Assembly: GCA_963783945.1 (NCBI GenBank)
Contig: CAWAPS010000007.1
Location: 789,595 to 853,594, forward strand
DNA length: 64,000 nt
Origin: CAWAPS01 sp963783945
Lineage (GTDB): Bacteria; Actinomycetota; Acidimicrobiia; Acidimicrobiales; Palsa-688
Reading direction: 5' to 3'
This document shows, in pieces, positions 1 to 8,348 of this stretch. The stretch's first letter is position 1, and each line of letters opens with the position of its first letter. Under the pieces are notes generated by a model that saw nothing but the letters and a program-made list of their open reading frames with translations, made no database searches and had not been told where the DNA came from. The position numbers and the translations under genes were made by a program.

Positions 1-1
1 C

Positions 2-1303
2 CAGCGATTGCGAGCGGTTGCGGTCGGGATGGAAGGCGGCGACCTCGTAGTTGCCATGGAGAACCCCGCCGATCACAACGCGGTGGCCCAGATCGCCCAG
101 GAGACCGGGTGGAAAGTCAAGCCGGTCCTCGCCGCCGCGACTGACATCTCCCTCGCCATCGAGGTTCTCTACGACGTCGACGACTCACCGCAGTTAGCGG
201 CGCCGGTGGCCGAGCCCGCCGCACCCCCTGCCGCGGAGCTGCACCTCAACTCCCTCCTGCAAGAGATGGTAGAGCTCGGAGCCTCGGACCTGCATTTGAG
301 CGCCGGTCTGCCGCCGTGCGTCCGCATCGACGGCCACCTTCGTCCCATGGACGGCTACGAGGTTCTCACGCCCTCCGAGCTGCGGCGCCTGATCTACTCC
401 ATCCTCACGCAGCGCCAGCGGGAGAAATTCGAATCTGAACTGGAGCTCGACACGTCCCACCCGGTGGCCAACGTCGGCCGGTTCCGGCTCAACGTCTTCG
501 TGCAGCGGGACTCGGTGGGTGCGGTCCTGCGGGCCATCCCGTACCGGATCGTCCCGCTGGAGAAGCTCGGGATCCCGGCGGTGGTCAGCAGCCTGGCCAA
601 TCTGCCTCGCGGCCTCGTGCTCGTCACCGGCCCGACCGGGTCGGGCAAGTCGACCACCCTGGCCTCGATCGTCGACATCATCAACACCAGCCATCCGCTG
701 CACATCATGACCGTCGAGGACCCCATCGAGTTCGTCCACACCCATAAACGGTGCGTGGTCAACCAACGGGAGGTCGGCGAAGACACCCGTTCCTTTTCCG
801 ACGCCCTCAAGCACGTGCTGCGTCAGGACCCCGACGTCATCCTCGTCGGTGAAATGCGGGACCTGGAAACGATCTCGACCGCCCTCACCGCCGCCGAAAC
901 CGGACACCTGGTCTTCGGCACCCTGCACACCCAGGACGCTCCACAGTCGATCGACCGGGTGATCGACGTCTTCCCAGCCCACCAGCAGCAGCAGATCAAG
1001 ATCCAGCTGGCGTCGGTGCTTCAGGCCGTTGTCACCCAGCAGCTACTGCCGCGGGCGTCAGGGCGGGGGCGGGCCGTGGCCTGCGAGATCCTTGTCGCCA
1101 CTCCCGCCATCCGCAACATGATCCGCGAGAGCAAAGTCCACCAGATCTACAGCGCCATGCAAGCCGGAGGTAAATACGGGATGCAGACCATGGACCAGTC
1201 CCTGGCCCAGCTAGTCCGATCGTCCGCGGTCACGATGCAGGTGGCGGCCGAGCGCTGCCATCACGAGGACGACCTTCGCCGGCTCGTCTCCGGGAGCGTT
1301 TGA
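2..1303 (+). CDS. pilT: Type IV pilus retraction ATPase PilT with GspE-like N-terminal domain (5' partial)
   Basis: Hexameric ATPase that powers pilus retraction at the inner-membrane base. The frame is open to the left edge, so the start lies outside the window; TTG at 8 is only an internal candidate. The first ~60 residues look like the end of a GspE/PilB N-terminal domain, unusual for PilT. Counting from position 8, Walker A GPTGSGKST lies near residues 208-216, followed by the aspartate box (TVEDPIEF), Walker B (ILVGEMRD), a His box (GHLVFGTLHT) and, near 367, AIRNMIRESK, which matches the PilT-specific AIRNLIRE motif. The stop overlaps the pilC start (TGATG), so the two are translationally coupled. 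The assignment to PilT rather than PilB rests on the C-terminal motif. Confidence 0.93.
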   Translation, partial: QRLRAVAVGMEGGDLVVAMENPADHNAVAQIAQETGWKVKPVLAAATDISLAIEVLYDVDDSPQLAAPVAEPAAPPAAELHLNSLLQEMVELGASDLHLSAGLPPCVRIDGHLRPMDGYEVLTPSELRRLIYSILTQRQREKFESELELDTSHPVANVGRFRLNVFVQRDSVGAVLRAIPYRIVPLEKLGIPAVVSSLANLPRGLVLVTGPTGSGKSTTLASIVDIINTSHPLHIMTVEDPIEFVHTHKRCVVNQREVGEDTRSFSDALKHVLRQDPDVILVGEMRDLETISTALTAAETGHLVFGTLHTQDAPQSIDRVIDVFPAHQQQQIKIQLASVLQAVVTQQLLPRASGRGRAVACEILVATPAIRNMIRESKVHQIYSAMQAGGKYGMQTMDQSLAQLVRSSAVTMQVAAERCHHEDDLRRLVSGSV

Positions 1304-2532
1304 TGCCTACCACCTACGCCTACAAGGTCCGCGACCGGTCAGGCAAAATCCTCGCCGGATCGCTCGACGCCGACAACACCGCGCTCGTCGCCAACCGGCT
1401 CCGCCAGATGGGCTACGTGCCCATCAGCATCGACAAGAAGGGCGGGCAGGGAGTCAAGGCGGAAGTCGCCATCCCCGGCCTGAGCAACCGGGTGAAGCTG
1501 AGCGAGATCGCCGTGTTCAGCCGCCAGTTCGCCACCATGATCAACTCGGGGTTGACTCTGCTGCGCAGCCTGTCCATCCTGTCGGCTCAGACAACCAACA
1601 AGTTCTTCGCCGGTGTCATCGACCAGGTGCGCAGCGACATCGAATCCGGCTCGTCGCTGTCGCAGGCCCTGGGAAGGCATCCGAAGCAGTTCAACCGTCT
1701 TTTCGTGGCCATGGTCAGGGCCGGCGAAACCGGCGGCAGCCTGGACCGGACGCTCCTCGAGCTGTCGCGCATGATCGAGAAGCAGGTCGAGCTGCGGGGC
1801 AAGATCCGCTCGGCCATGACCTACCCGATAGTGGTGCTGGCTCTCGTGATGTGCATCCTGGCCGCCATGCTCCTGTTCATCGTGCCCATCTTCAAGAACA
1901 TGTACGGCTCGCTCGGGGGAAAGCTCCCGGCCCCGACGCTCCTCTTGGTGGACATCTCGAACATCGCGGTGCACGGGTTTCCCTTCGTCCTTCTCGCAGC
2001 CATCGCCGGGGTGTTCGCCTATCGAAGGTGGGTCAAGACCCCAGCGGGGAGATCGACGCGCGATCGACTGGTCCTGCGGGTCCCGATCTTCGGCGGCCTG
2101 GTCCGTAAGACGGCTATGGCCCGCTTCTCGGCCACTCTTTCCACCCTGCTCAGCTCCGGGGTGCCGGTGCTCGAGTCCCTCGAGATCACGTCGGACACCG
2201 TCGGCAACGTGGTGGTCGCCAACGGGGTGCGCGCCATCATGGAGGGAGCCAAGCGGGGTGAGCCGCTGACCCGGCCGTTGCAGGACCATCCGGTTTTCCC
2301 TCCGATGGTCACGCAAATGATGGCGGTCGGTGAGGAGACCGGCGCCATCGACAACCTGCTCAAGAAGGTTTCGGACTTCTTCGAGCAAGAGGTTCAACGC
2401 ACGGTCGAGGCCCTCACCTCGCTTATCGAACCCCTGCTGATCGTGGTCCTCGGCGGCGCCGTAGGGTCGATGGTCATCGCGCTGTACCTGCCTATGTTCG
2501 ACATCATCAAGCTGGTCGGCAACAACAACTGA
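1303..2532 (+). CDS. pilC: Type IV pilus inner-membrane platform protein PilC
   Basis: Polytopic platform protein that couples the PilB/PilT motors to pilin polymerisation. The product of 409 residues has two GspF/T2SSF domains, each with the family GE-TG signature (MVRAGETGGSLD and MAVGEETGAIDN), and three membrane segments near residues 174-198, 225-242 and 378-399. ATG at 1303 overlaps the pilT stop by one base and gives the usual MPTTYAYKVRDRSGK opening; a TTG three bases upstream is in frame but less likely. Length is normal for the family. Confidence 0.95.
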   Translation: MPTTYAYKVRDRSGKILAGSLDADNTALVANRLRQMGYVPISIDKKGGQGVKAEVAIPGLSNRVKLSEIAVFSRQFATMINSGLTLLRSLSILSAQTTNKFFAGVIDQVRSDIESGSSLSQALGRHPKQFNRLFVAMVRAGETGGSLDRTLLELSRMIEKQVELRGKIRSAMTYPIVVLALVMCILAAMLLFIVPIFKNMYGSLGGKLPAPTLLLVDISNIAVHGFPFVLLAAIAGVFAYRRWVKTPAGRSTRDRLVLRVPIFGGLVRKTAMARFSATLSTLLSSGVPVLESLEITSDTVGNVVVANGVRAIMEGAKRGEPLTRPLQDHPVFPPMVTQMMAVGEETGAIDNLLKKVSDFFEQEVQRTVEALTSLIEPLLIVVLGGAVGSMVIALYLPMFDIIKLVGNNN

Positions 2533-2591
2533 ACTCCTCCGAAACGGGGGGGACCTCACGAATGCGGTGGGTGGTGGCAGGATGGCGGCCG

Positions 2592-3732
2592 GTGACTCGG
2601 TTGTGCATATTGCGAGAAAGCGCCGCCGGGGAGAGGCGGGTGGCCCTGGTTCCCGCAGATATCCCCAAGGTGCAGGCCCTCGGCTTGGAAGTGATCGTCG
2701 AAGCCGGGGCCGGGTCGGTGGCCGGGTTCGCTGACGCCGGGTACATGGAGGCGGATGCAGCTGTAGCTCCGACCCGGGGGGAGGCGGTCCGGGGCTCCGG
2801 GGTGGTCGTCATGGTCGGCCCGCCGTCGGCCGATGAGGTGGACACCTTCGAGGAGGAGTCGGTTCTCGTGAGCTTCCTCCCTCCCGCTACCCAGGTCGAG
2901 GTGGTGGAACGGCTGCGGGAGCGACGGATGACGGCCTTTTCCTTCGATCTGGTACCGAGAACCAGCCGGGCCCAGTTCCTGGACGCGCTCAGCTCCCAGG
3001 CCGGTGTCGCCGGCTACCAGGCTGCGGTGGTGGCGGCCTCCCGGCTGCCCCGCCTGTTCCCCATGATGATGACGGCCGCGGGCACGGTCCCGCCGGCCCG
3101 GGTGCTGGTGCTCGGGGCCGGGGTGGCGGGGCTCCAGGCCATCGCCACCGCCCGGAGGCTCGGGGCGGCCGTCAGCGGCTACGACATCCGCCCAGAGGCG
3201 GCCGAGGAGATCCGCAGCCTCGGTGCCACCGCCCTCGAGTTGCCCCTGGTCGCGGAATCGGGGCACGGGGGATACGCCGCGGAGCAGGCAGATCAATTCC
3301 TCGCCCGCCAGCAGGATTTGCTGGCCGAGCGCGGTCAAACGCGCCGACGTGGTCATAACCACGGCTGCCGTTCCCGGCCGGCCGGCGCCCCGTCTGGTGT
3401 CCGCCGCCATGGTCGACGTGATGCGGACCGGATCCGTCATCGTTGATCTGGCCTCCAGGTCGGGAGGGAACTGCGAGCTGACGGTGGACGGCACAGAGGT
3501 CGATCGGGACGGAGTGCTGGTGATCGGGGCAGGCGACCTGGCCTCGGAGGTGGCGACGTCGGCCAGCAGCCTCTACTCCCGCAACGTGGCCAGAATGCTG
3601 GAGCTGGTGGTTCGCGACGGCGGGGTCCATCCGGACTTCGACGACGACGTGGTGGCGGCGTCCTGCCTGACCCACGCCGGGGTGATCCGCCACGAGCCGA
3701 CCAGGCTGCTGACCGAAACGGCACGGCGGTGA
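2592..3732 (+). CDS. pntAA: NAD(P) transhydrogenase subunit alpha 1 (NAD-binding), apparent frameshift near 3330
   Basis: NAD(H)-binding domain I of the membrane transhydrogenase that uses the proton gradient to reduce NADP with NADH. One frame (from ATG 2562 or, more likely, GTG 2592, which gives the typical TRLCILRES start) carries the alanine-dehydrogenase-like N-terminus and GAGVAG nucleotide fold up to about residue 247. Homology then continues in the next frame, RADVVITTAAVPGRPAP through GSVIVDLASRSGGNCE, to a stop at 3732. Dropping one base, or restoring two, within 3326-3333 (CGAGCGCG) joins the halves. pntAB and pntB downstream are intact, so a sequencing error, recent mutation or recoding are all possible. 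The same octamer marks the breaks in pheS and pheT. Confidence 0.82.
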
Positions 3733-3761
3733 CAGAGAGGTGACACCGAGGTGACTTCGAC

Positions 3762-4103
3762 ATGATCAGCAGCGGTCTCGACCTCCTGGTGATTTTCGTG
3801 CTGGCCGCCTTCCTCGGCTTCGAAGTGATCTCCAAGGTGCCGAGCATCCTCCACACCCCTCTCATGTCGGGAAGCAACGCCATCCATGGCGTCATCCTGG
3901 TCGGGGCGATGGTCATCGCCAACGAGGCCCACGGGACGTTACAGGTCAGCATGGCCCTGGCCGCGGTGATCCTCGCCACGGTCAACATCGTCGGCGGGGT
4001 GGTCGTCACCGACCGGATGCTGGACATGTTCAAGGCGCGTGACCGGGAGCGGGGCGATCCGAGCGAAACCGTCAGAGGGGATCCGCCGGGCGGGAACGCT
4101 TGA
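3762..4103 (+). CDS. pntAB: NAD(P) transhydrogenase subunit alpha 2 (membrane)
   Basis: Small membrane subunit of the proton-translocating transhydrogenase. 113 residues with three hydrophobic helices and the family sequences FLGFEVISKVP, LHTPLMSGSNAIHG and a VNIVGGVVVTDRMLDMFK end. It supplies part of proton-channel domain II together with PntB. It lies 29 bases after pntAA and its stop overlaps the pntB start, so the three genes are one transcription unit. The split into alpha 1, alpha 2 and beta is the common actinobacterial and alphaproteobacterial arrangement. The charged tail after residue ~93 is not conserved in the family as I know it. Confidence 0.94.
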   Translation: MISSGLDLLVIFVLAAFLGFEVISKVPSILHTPLMSGSNAIHGVILVGAMVIANEAHGTLQVSMALAAVILATVNIVGGVVVTDRMLDMFKARDRERGDPSETVRGDPPGGNA

Positions 4104-5491
4104 TCGCCACCACTCTCCCAAACAGCGCGCTCGTATGCGGCTACCTGGTGTCATCGGTCTGTTTCGTCATAGCCCTCAAGGCCCTGAGCTCCCCGAGGCG
4201 GGCCCGGTGGGGCAACCTCGTCGGCGTCGCCGGCATGGTTGTGGCGGTGGGTCTGACCCTGATCGACCAGCACGCCGGCCCCCACGGGATCATCGTGATC
4301 GGGATGGTGGTCGGTACGGTGATCGGAGTTCCCATCGCCCGACTGGTGCGCATGACGGCCATGCCCCAGCTGGTCGCCATGTTCAACGGGGTGGGCGGGG
4401 CGGCGGCCGCCCTGGTGTCGACCGTGACATTTCTCGGAGCCGAGGCGGACGGCCCGAGCGCAGTGCACATGATCGAGATCACCCTTGGCGCGGCCATCGG
4501 CGGGGCGGCGTTTGCCGGCAGCATGGTGGCGTTCGCCAAGCTGCAGGACCTGGTTACCGGACGGCCCATCACCTTTCCGGGTCAGCAGCTGGTGAATGCC
4601 GCCGGGGCGGCCGCGATGCTCGGCGTCGCCGGGTGGCTCGTGGTCGACCCCCACCTGGTCGGCTTCATCCTGGTCGCGGCTCTGGCCCTGGCCCTCGGTG
4701 CCGGGGTGTGCCTGCCCGTCGGCGGGGCGGACACGCCGGTTTTGATCTCGCTGCTCAACTCGCTGACCGGCCTGGCCGTGGCGGCCGACGGATTCGCCCT
4801 CGGCAACCTGGTCCTGGTCGTCGCCGGCACCCTGGTCGGCACCTCGGGGGCGCTTCTCACCAAGATGATGAGCGACGCCATGGGCCGCTCCTTGCCGAAC
4901 ATCGTCCTCGGCGGGTTGCCGAACGCGGGCTCGACCGACATCCTGGCCGCGGAGGGCCGCACCGTACGCTCGGCCGACGCCGAGGACATCGGCACCCTCC
5001 TGGCCTACTCCCGGCGGGTCATCATCGTCCCGGGCTATGGACTCGCGGTGGCCCAGGCCCAGCACACCGTGGCCGAGCTGGCCCGGATCCTCGAACGCCG
5101 CGGCGTCGAGGTGGCCTATGCCATCCACCCGGTAGCGGGACGCATGCCCGGCCACATGAACGTGCTCCTGGCCGAAGCCGACGTCCCCTACGAGTCCCTC
5201 GATGAACTCGACGAGGCGAACGCCAAATTCCCGGCAGCGGACGTGTCGCTCGTGGTTGGGGCCAACGACGTGGTCAACCCGGCCGCCCGGGATAACCCGG
5301 CCAGCCCTCTCTACGGCATGCCCATCCTCGATGTCGACCGATCGGCCAACGTGGTATTCCTCAAGCGGAGCATGCGGCCCGGGTTCTCCGGAGTGGACAA
5401 TGACCTGCTCTACGACCGGCGGACCGTTCTCCTTTTCGGTGATGCCAAGGACTCGCTTTCGAAGCTGGTCGCCTCCGTTCGGGACGCCTGA
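4100..5491 (+). CDS. pntB: NAD(P) transhydrogenase subunit beta
   Basis: Beta subunit, carrying most of membrane domain II and the NADP(H)-binding domain III. 463 residues: about eight hydrophobic segments in the first ~270, then a Rossmann-like domain with VPGYGLAVAQAQH near residue 310, HPVAGRMPGHMNVLLAEA, and GANDVVNPAA near 387 (GADDVVNPAA in most relatives). TTG at 4100 overlaps the pntAB stop by four bases; no better start is seen. Together with PntAA and PntAB it completes an NADPH-generating proton-driven enzyme, although the pntAA reading frame here is broken. Confidence 0.95.
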   Translation: MIATTLPNSALVCGYLVSSVCFVIALKALSSPRRARWGNLVGVAGMVVAVGLTLIDQHAGPHGIIVIGMVVGTVIGVPIARLVRMTAMPQLVAMFNGVGGAAAALVSTVTFLGAEADGPSAVHMIEITLGAAIGGAAFAGSMVAFAKLQDLVTGRPITFPGQQLVNAAGAAAMLGVAGWLVVDPHLVGFILVAALALALGAGVCLPVGGADTPVLISLLNSLTGLAVAADGFALGNLVLVVAGTLVGTSGALLTKMMSDAMGRSLPNIVLGGLPNAGSTDILAAEGRTVRSADAEDIGTLLAYSRRVIIVPGYGLAVAQAQHTVAELARILERRGVEVAYAIHPVAGRMPGHMNVLLAEADVPYESLDELDEANAKFPAADVSLVVGANDVVNPAARDNPASPLYGMPILDVDRSANVVFLKRSMRPGFSGVDNDLLYDRRTVLLFGDAKDSLSKLVASVRDA

Positions 5492-5550
5492 TCGATCCGG
5501 CCGGAATGGGTTGGACGATCGAAATACCCGGGTTTGGCCGATTGGCTGAA

Positions 5551-5579
5551 TAAAAAGACCGGCCTCCACGCGCCGATAA
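5551..5579 (+). promoter_or_regulatory. Possible FliA/WhiG-type promoter before the NlpC/P60 gene
   Basis: GCCGATAA at 5572-5579 matches the sigma-28/WhiG -10 box exactly. A TAAA at 5551-5554 is 17 bases upstream, slightly longer than the usual 15-16. The gene starts 14 bases after the -10 box. Similar but weaker boxes precede the two pilin leaders. Confidence 0.4.
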
Positions 5580-5592
5580 CCGGCCAATCCGT

Positions 5593-7122
5593 ATGGCAGA
5601 CTCTCAGTCAATGGGGAACCGGGCCGCCACTCCCGCGGTTATCCGCGCCCTCAGCCGGGCGGCGGGTGTCGGTCTTCTCGTGTCCATCCTGGTCCAGTCG
5701 GTCGTGGACGCGCCGGCGGCCATAGCCGCGCCGGGCGCGCCCGCCGCGCCTGGCACTCCGGTATCGACCACGACGCTGCCGGCGCTGCCCAAGATTTCCC
5801 CCACCTACACCGACGGCCAGAGCCCTCAGACCCTCCTGTCGAAGGCCATCGCCCTCAGCTCGGTGGGGGTGGACACCACGGCGCTGTCGGCGGCCATCTC
5901 GGCCACCCAGGCCAAGCTCGACCGGGACGCCGCCGCGGCCGGCCAGGCCGACCGGGCGGCCGCCCAGGCGGCGGCACAGGCCCAGGCCGCCCTCAAGCAG
6001 GCCACCGCCCAGTCGGCCCAGCTCGCGAGCATGCAGGACGCGGTCCGGTCGGCTGTCGTCTACCTGTACACCCAAGGGCCGACTCCCCTTGCCCTCAACC
6101 CGGCCGCCGGCCAGTCGCTGATCTACGCGTCGGACTACGCCGCCTCGGCCATCAGCCCGTACGGGGTGCTGATCACCAGCCAGCAGCACAAGAACCTGGC
6201 CGATCAGGCCCTGGGCGCGGCCCAGGCGGCCGAGAAGCGGGCGGCTAAGCAGGAAGCCAACGCGAAGAAGGCGCTCGCCTCGGAGCAGGCCGAGGCACAA
6301 AAACTGGAGCACGAGCTGGCATCCATCGTGGGGGCATCGGCGTCCGACGTGGCGGCCGACCATGTGGCCCTGGCCAACCAGGCGGGCAAGGAGCTGCTGT
6401 CGGCGTCCTCGCTGCAGTTCAACCCGAAGAGCCCCATCCCGCGGCCTGTGGCCACCACGCCGGTGGCACTGGCCTGGGCCTTCTCCGAGCTCGGCAAACC
6501 GTACCTGTGGGGCGGCACGGGCCCGAACTCGTTCGACTGCTCGGGGCTCACCCAGTACGTCTGGCGCCAGGCCGGGGTGTCCATCCCGAGGGTGGCGGCG
6601 GACCAGTACGCCTGGGCCATCCCGGTACCGCTCTCCCAGCTTCTGCCGGGAGACCTGGTCTTCTTCGGCACCACCGACATCCACCACGTGGGCATCTACA
6701 TAGGCGACGGCCTGATGATCAACGCGCCTCACACCGGAACCGTCGTGCAGGTCAGCTCCATCTGGTGGTCTGACCTGGCCGGGTTCGGCCGGGTCCACGC
6801 CGCTGGAGTCCCGGTGGCGCTGCGCCAGCCGCCATCGGCGCAAGCTCCGGCCAAGCCGGCCGTGGTGCCCACCGCGGGACCGGTACCGTCGCAGACCAAG
6901 CCGCCGAAGGGCTGGAAGCCCAAGCCCGGCCAGACCACTCCGATCAAGGTGGGGGGCGTCGGCCCGCCGCCGGCGGTGACGCCCGGTACGTCCAGCACCT
7001 CCGCCCCGGCTCCGACTTCCACGTCGTCGACTTCGAGCACCAGCACCACTACCTCCACCTCGACCACGACCACCACGCTCCCCGGTAGCGAAACCACCTC
7101 CACCACCAGCACCACGACCTAG
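5593..7122 (+). CDS. Secreted NlpC/P60 peptidoglycan endopeptidase with coiled coil and Thr/Ser-rich tail
   Basis: Cell-wall hydrolase expected to cut gamma-D-Glu-linked stem peptides outside the membrane. 509 residues: signal peptide (hydrophobic VGLLVSILVQSVV, cleavage likely in the following Ala-rich stretch), an Ala/Gln-rich coiled coil to about 255, an NlpC/P60 domain at ~290-400, then a Pro/Lys linker and a low-complexity Thr/Ser tail. Catalytic residues visible are Cys316 (FDCSG), His365 (HHVGIYIG) and His380 (NAPHTG). Layout resembles the RipA-type hydrolases of actinobacteria. It stands between pntB and the pilins; a role in opening the wall for pilus assembly is only a guess. ATG at 5611 is an alternative start. 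Confidence 0.88.
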   Translation: MADSQSMGNRAATPAVIRALSRAAGVGLLVSILVQSVVDAPAAIAAPGAPAAPGTPVSTTTLPALPKISPTYTDGQSPQTLLSKAIALSSVGVDTTALSAAISATQAKLDRDAAAAGQADRAAAQAAAQAQAALKQATAQSAQLASMQDAVRSAVVYLYTQGPTPLALNPAAGQSLIYASDYAASAISPYGVLITSQQHKNLADQALGAAQAAEKRAAKQEANAKKALASEQAEAQKLEHELASIVGASASDVAADHVALANQAGKELLSASSLQFNPKSPIPRPVATTPVALAWAFSELGKPYLWGGTGPNSFDCSGLTQYVWRQAGVSIPRVAADQYAWAIPVPLSQLLPGDLVFFGTTDIHHVGIYIGDGLMINAPHTGTVVQVSSIWWSDLAGFGRVHAAGVPVALRQPPSAQAPAKPAVVPTAGPVPSQTKPPKGWKPKPGQTTPIKVGGVGPPPAVTPGTSSTSAPAPTSTSSTSSTSTTTSTSTTTTTLPGSETTSTTSTTT

Positions 7123-7238
7123 GCCGCGGAGGGTCCCGCGGGGTGGCTTGGCGGACCGCGGGCTTGGGTCGCGCCGGCAGGCGGCCCCGTCGATAGGCGC
7201 AGTGGGCGGAAAGCTAAGAAAAGCCTGAACGCGGTCCT

Positions 7239-7266
7239 TCAGGTAGCCGCTCGCCGGCGTCGATGA
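7239..7266 (+). promoter_or_regulatory. Candidate promoter element shared by the two pilin leaders (copy 1)
   Basis: TCAG at 7239-7242 and GTCGATGA at 7259-7266 are 16 bases apart and sit just before the riboswitch. Copy 2 has TCAG, 15 bases, GCCGATGA. The right half resembles the WhiG/FliA -10 GCCGATAA; the left half is a poor match to TAAA. Surrounding sequence is not conserved between copies, which makes the shared boxes notable. Confidence 0.28.
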
Positions 7267-7280
7267 CTGTCGGGCGAGCA

Positions 7281-7375
7281 GCGCTCGAGAAAAGGGCAAA
7301 GCCGTCGAGAGGCGGCGACGCAAAGCCACGGGGCCGGACGTCGGAGACGAGGGTCAGCCGGGCTGCCTGGAGCAC
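7281..7375 (+). ncRNA. Cyclic-di-GMP-I (GEMM-I) riboswitch, copy 1
   Basis: Sits 84 bases upstream of the first pilin. Hallmarks of the class I aptamer are GGGCAAAGCC at 7294-7303, the conserved GACGCAAAGCC at 7317-7327 with CACGGG after it, and GTCAGCCGGGCTGCC at 7353-7367. The P1 stem can be closed by GCTC at 7283-7286 and GAGC at 7370-7373. It differs by a single base (7351) from copy 2, which weakens the distal stem. Such aptamers are known upstream of pilin and motility genes. No intrinsic terminator is obvious before the pilin, so translational control is possible. Confidence 0.87.
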
Positions 7376-7458
7376 TAGCACCGGTCTGTCGGGGCAGGGA
7401 TCTGGGTTTCGAAGGGCGGTTCGCGACCATCACCCCCAAACCGAAAGGTAAAACCCTA

Positions 7459-8019
7459 ATGCTGAGTGCAATCAAGCAGCGGCTCGAGCGTGAGGAAGAC
7501 GAGGGCTTCACCCTTATCGAGCTCATGGTCGTGGTGCTGATCATCGCCATCCTGCTGGCCATCGCCATTCCGACGTTCCTCGGGGCCCGTAACTCGGCGA
7601 ACGCCAGGGCGGGGCAGTCCAACCTGCGCAACGCTCTGACAGCGGAGCAGACGGCGTGGACCAACAACCAGGCCTTCGATTCCAGCACCACTGACATGTC
7701 AGGGATCGAGTCGGGTATCAACTGGACCAGCGGCACGGCGGGGACGAGCACGCCCAACCAGGTTTCGGTGGCGGTCAGCACCGACAACAACGCGGTACAG
7801 CTCCAGGCCCAGGGCAAGGACGGCAACTGCTACTACATCCTGCAGAGCAACGAGTCCGGGAACTCCTTCACCGGCTACTACGAGTCGAAGGGCTCTTGCG
7901 CCACCAACACCATCCCGACCACCCTGCCCACCAGCGTGACCTCGGGTGCGGCCAGCACCACGGCCAACGTGGGCACCAGCGGCGCCGCCCCCACGACGAA
8001 GGTCTACAGCACCTTCTGA
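7459..8019 (+). CDS. Type IV major pilin, copy 1
   Basis: Major-pilin-like subunit, 186 residues. The class III leader MLSAIKQRLEREEDEG is followed by FTLIELMVVVLIIAIL; the prepilin peptidase should cut after Gly16, leaving Phe17 as N-terminus and Glu21 as the conserved Glu5. The hydrophobic helix continues into a ~130-residue globular domain with two cysteines (124 and 147) able to form a C-terminal disulfide loop, then a Thr/Ser/Ala-rich tail. ATG follows an AAAGG-type ribosome site that is identical in copy 2. Bases 1 to ~535 of the gene match copy 2 exactly; only the last ~25 differ (TTKVYSTF here, TTAVYSTF there). The Thr/Ser-rich tail could be glycosylated. Confidence 0.94.
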   Translation: MLSAIKQRLEREEDEGFTLIELMVVVLIIAILLAIAIPTFLGARNSANARAGQSNLRNALTAEQTAWTNNQAFDSSTTDMSGIESGINWTSGTAGTSTPNQVSVAVSTDNNAVQLQAQGKDGNCYYILQSNESGNSFTGYYESKGSCATNTIPTTLPTSVTSGAASTTANVGTSGAAPTTKVYSTF

Positions 8020-8054
8020 CCGCCGCCACACGCCTAGAGAGCCTTGCCTCGATC

Positions 8055-8080
8055 GGGGCCCCGCCCCAGCGCGGGGCCCC
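8055..8080 (+). terminator. Hairpin after pilin copy 1
   Basis: Perfect 10-bp GC-only stem, GGGGCCCCGC at 8055-8064 and its complement at 8071-8080, with a 6-base loop, 35 bases after the first pilin stop. There is no T-tract, as is common for actinobacterial terminators. It would separate the first pilin transcript from the second riboswitch. Confidence 0.6.
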
Positions 8081-8128
8081 GCTTCGCGTCCGTCTGGGCA
8101 ACGGCCTCAAGAAGTCCCGGAAAACGGC

Positions 8129-8155
8129 TCAGGTAGCTCCGCGGGCTGCCGATGA
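8129..8155 (+). promoter_or_regulatory. Candidate WhiG/FliA-like promoter of pilin copy 2
   Basis: TCAG at 8129-8132, 15 bases, then GCCGATGA at 8148-8155, one base off the WhiG/FliA -10 consensus GCCGATAA. A run of seven T follows before the aptamer. The equivalent boxes precede copy 1. The -35 match is weak. Confidence 0.33.
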
Positions 8156-8169
8156 TTTTTTTGCGAGCA

Positions 8170-8264
8170 GCGCTCGAGAAAAGGGCAAAGCCGTCGAGAG
8201 GCGGCGACGCAAAGCCACGGGGCCGGACGTCGGAGACGACGGTCAGCCGGGCTGCCTGGAGCAC
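8170..8264 (+). ncRNA. Cyclic-di-GMP-I (GEMM-I) riboswitch, copy 2
   Basis: Second aptamer of the same class, 890 bases downstream of the first and differing at one position. GGGCAAAGCC at 8183-8192, GACGCAAAGCC from 8206, and GTCAGCCGGGCTGCC at 8242-8256 are all present; P1 can pair GCTC 8172-8175 with GAGC 8259-8262. Here the distal hairpin CGTCG-GAGA-CGACG is perfect, while copy 1 has a mismatch. It controls the second pilin, 84 bases downstream. Confidence 0.88.
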
Positions 8265-8348
8265 TAGCACCGGTTCGCCGGGGCAGTGGGTCGAGGGGAT
8301 CAAAAGCCGGCTCGCAGCAAACATCCCAAACCGAAAGGTAAAACCCTA

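Noticed and set aside
4151..5611. Long antisense open frame opposite pntB, and similar frames opposite carB, pheT and other genes
   Set aside because: Such frames arise from the codon bias of GC-rich genes; the plus-strand genes have clear family motifs and the antisense products do not.
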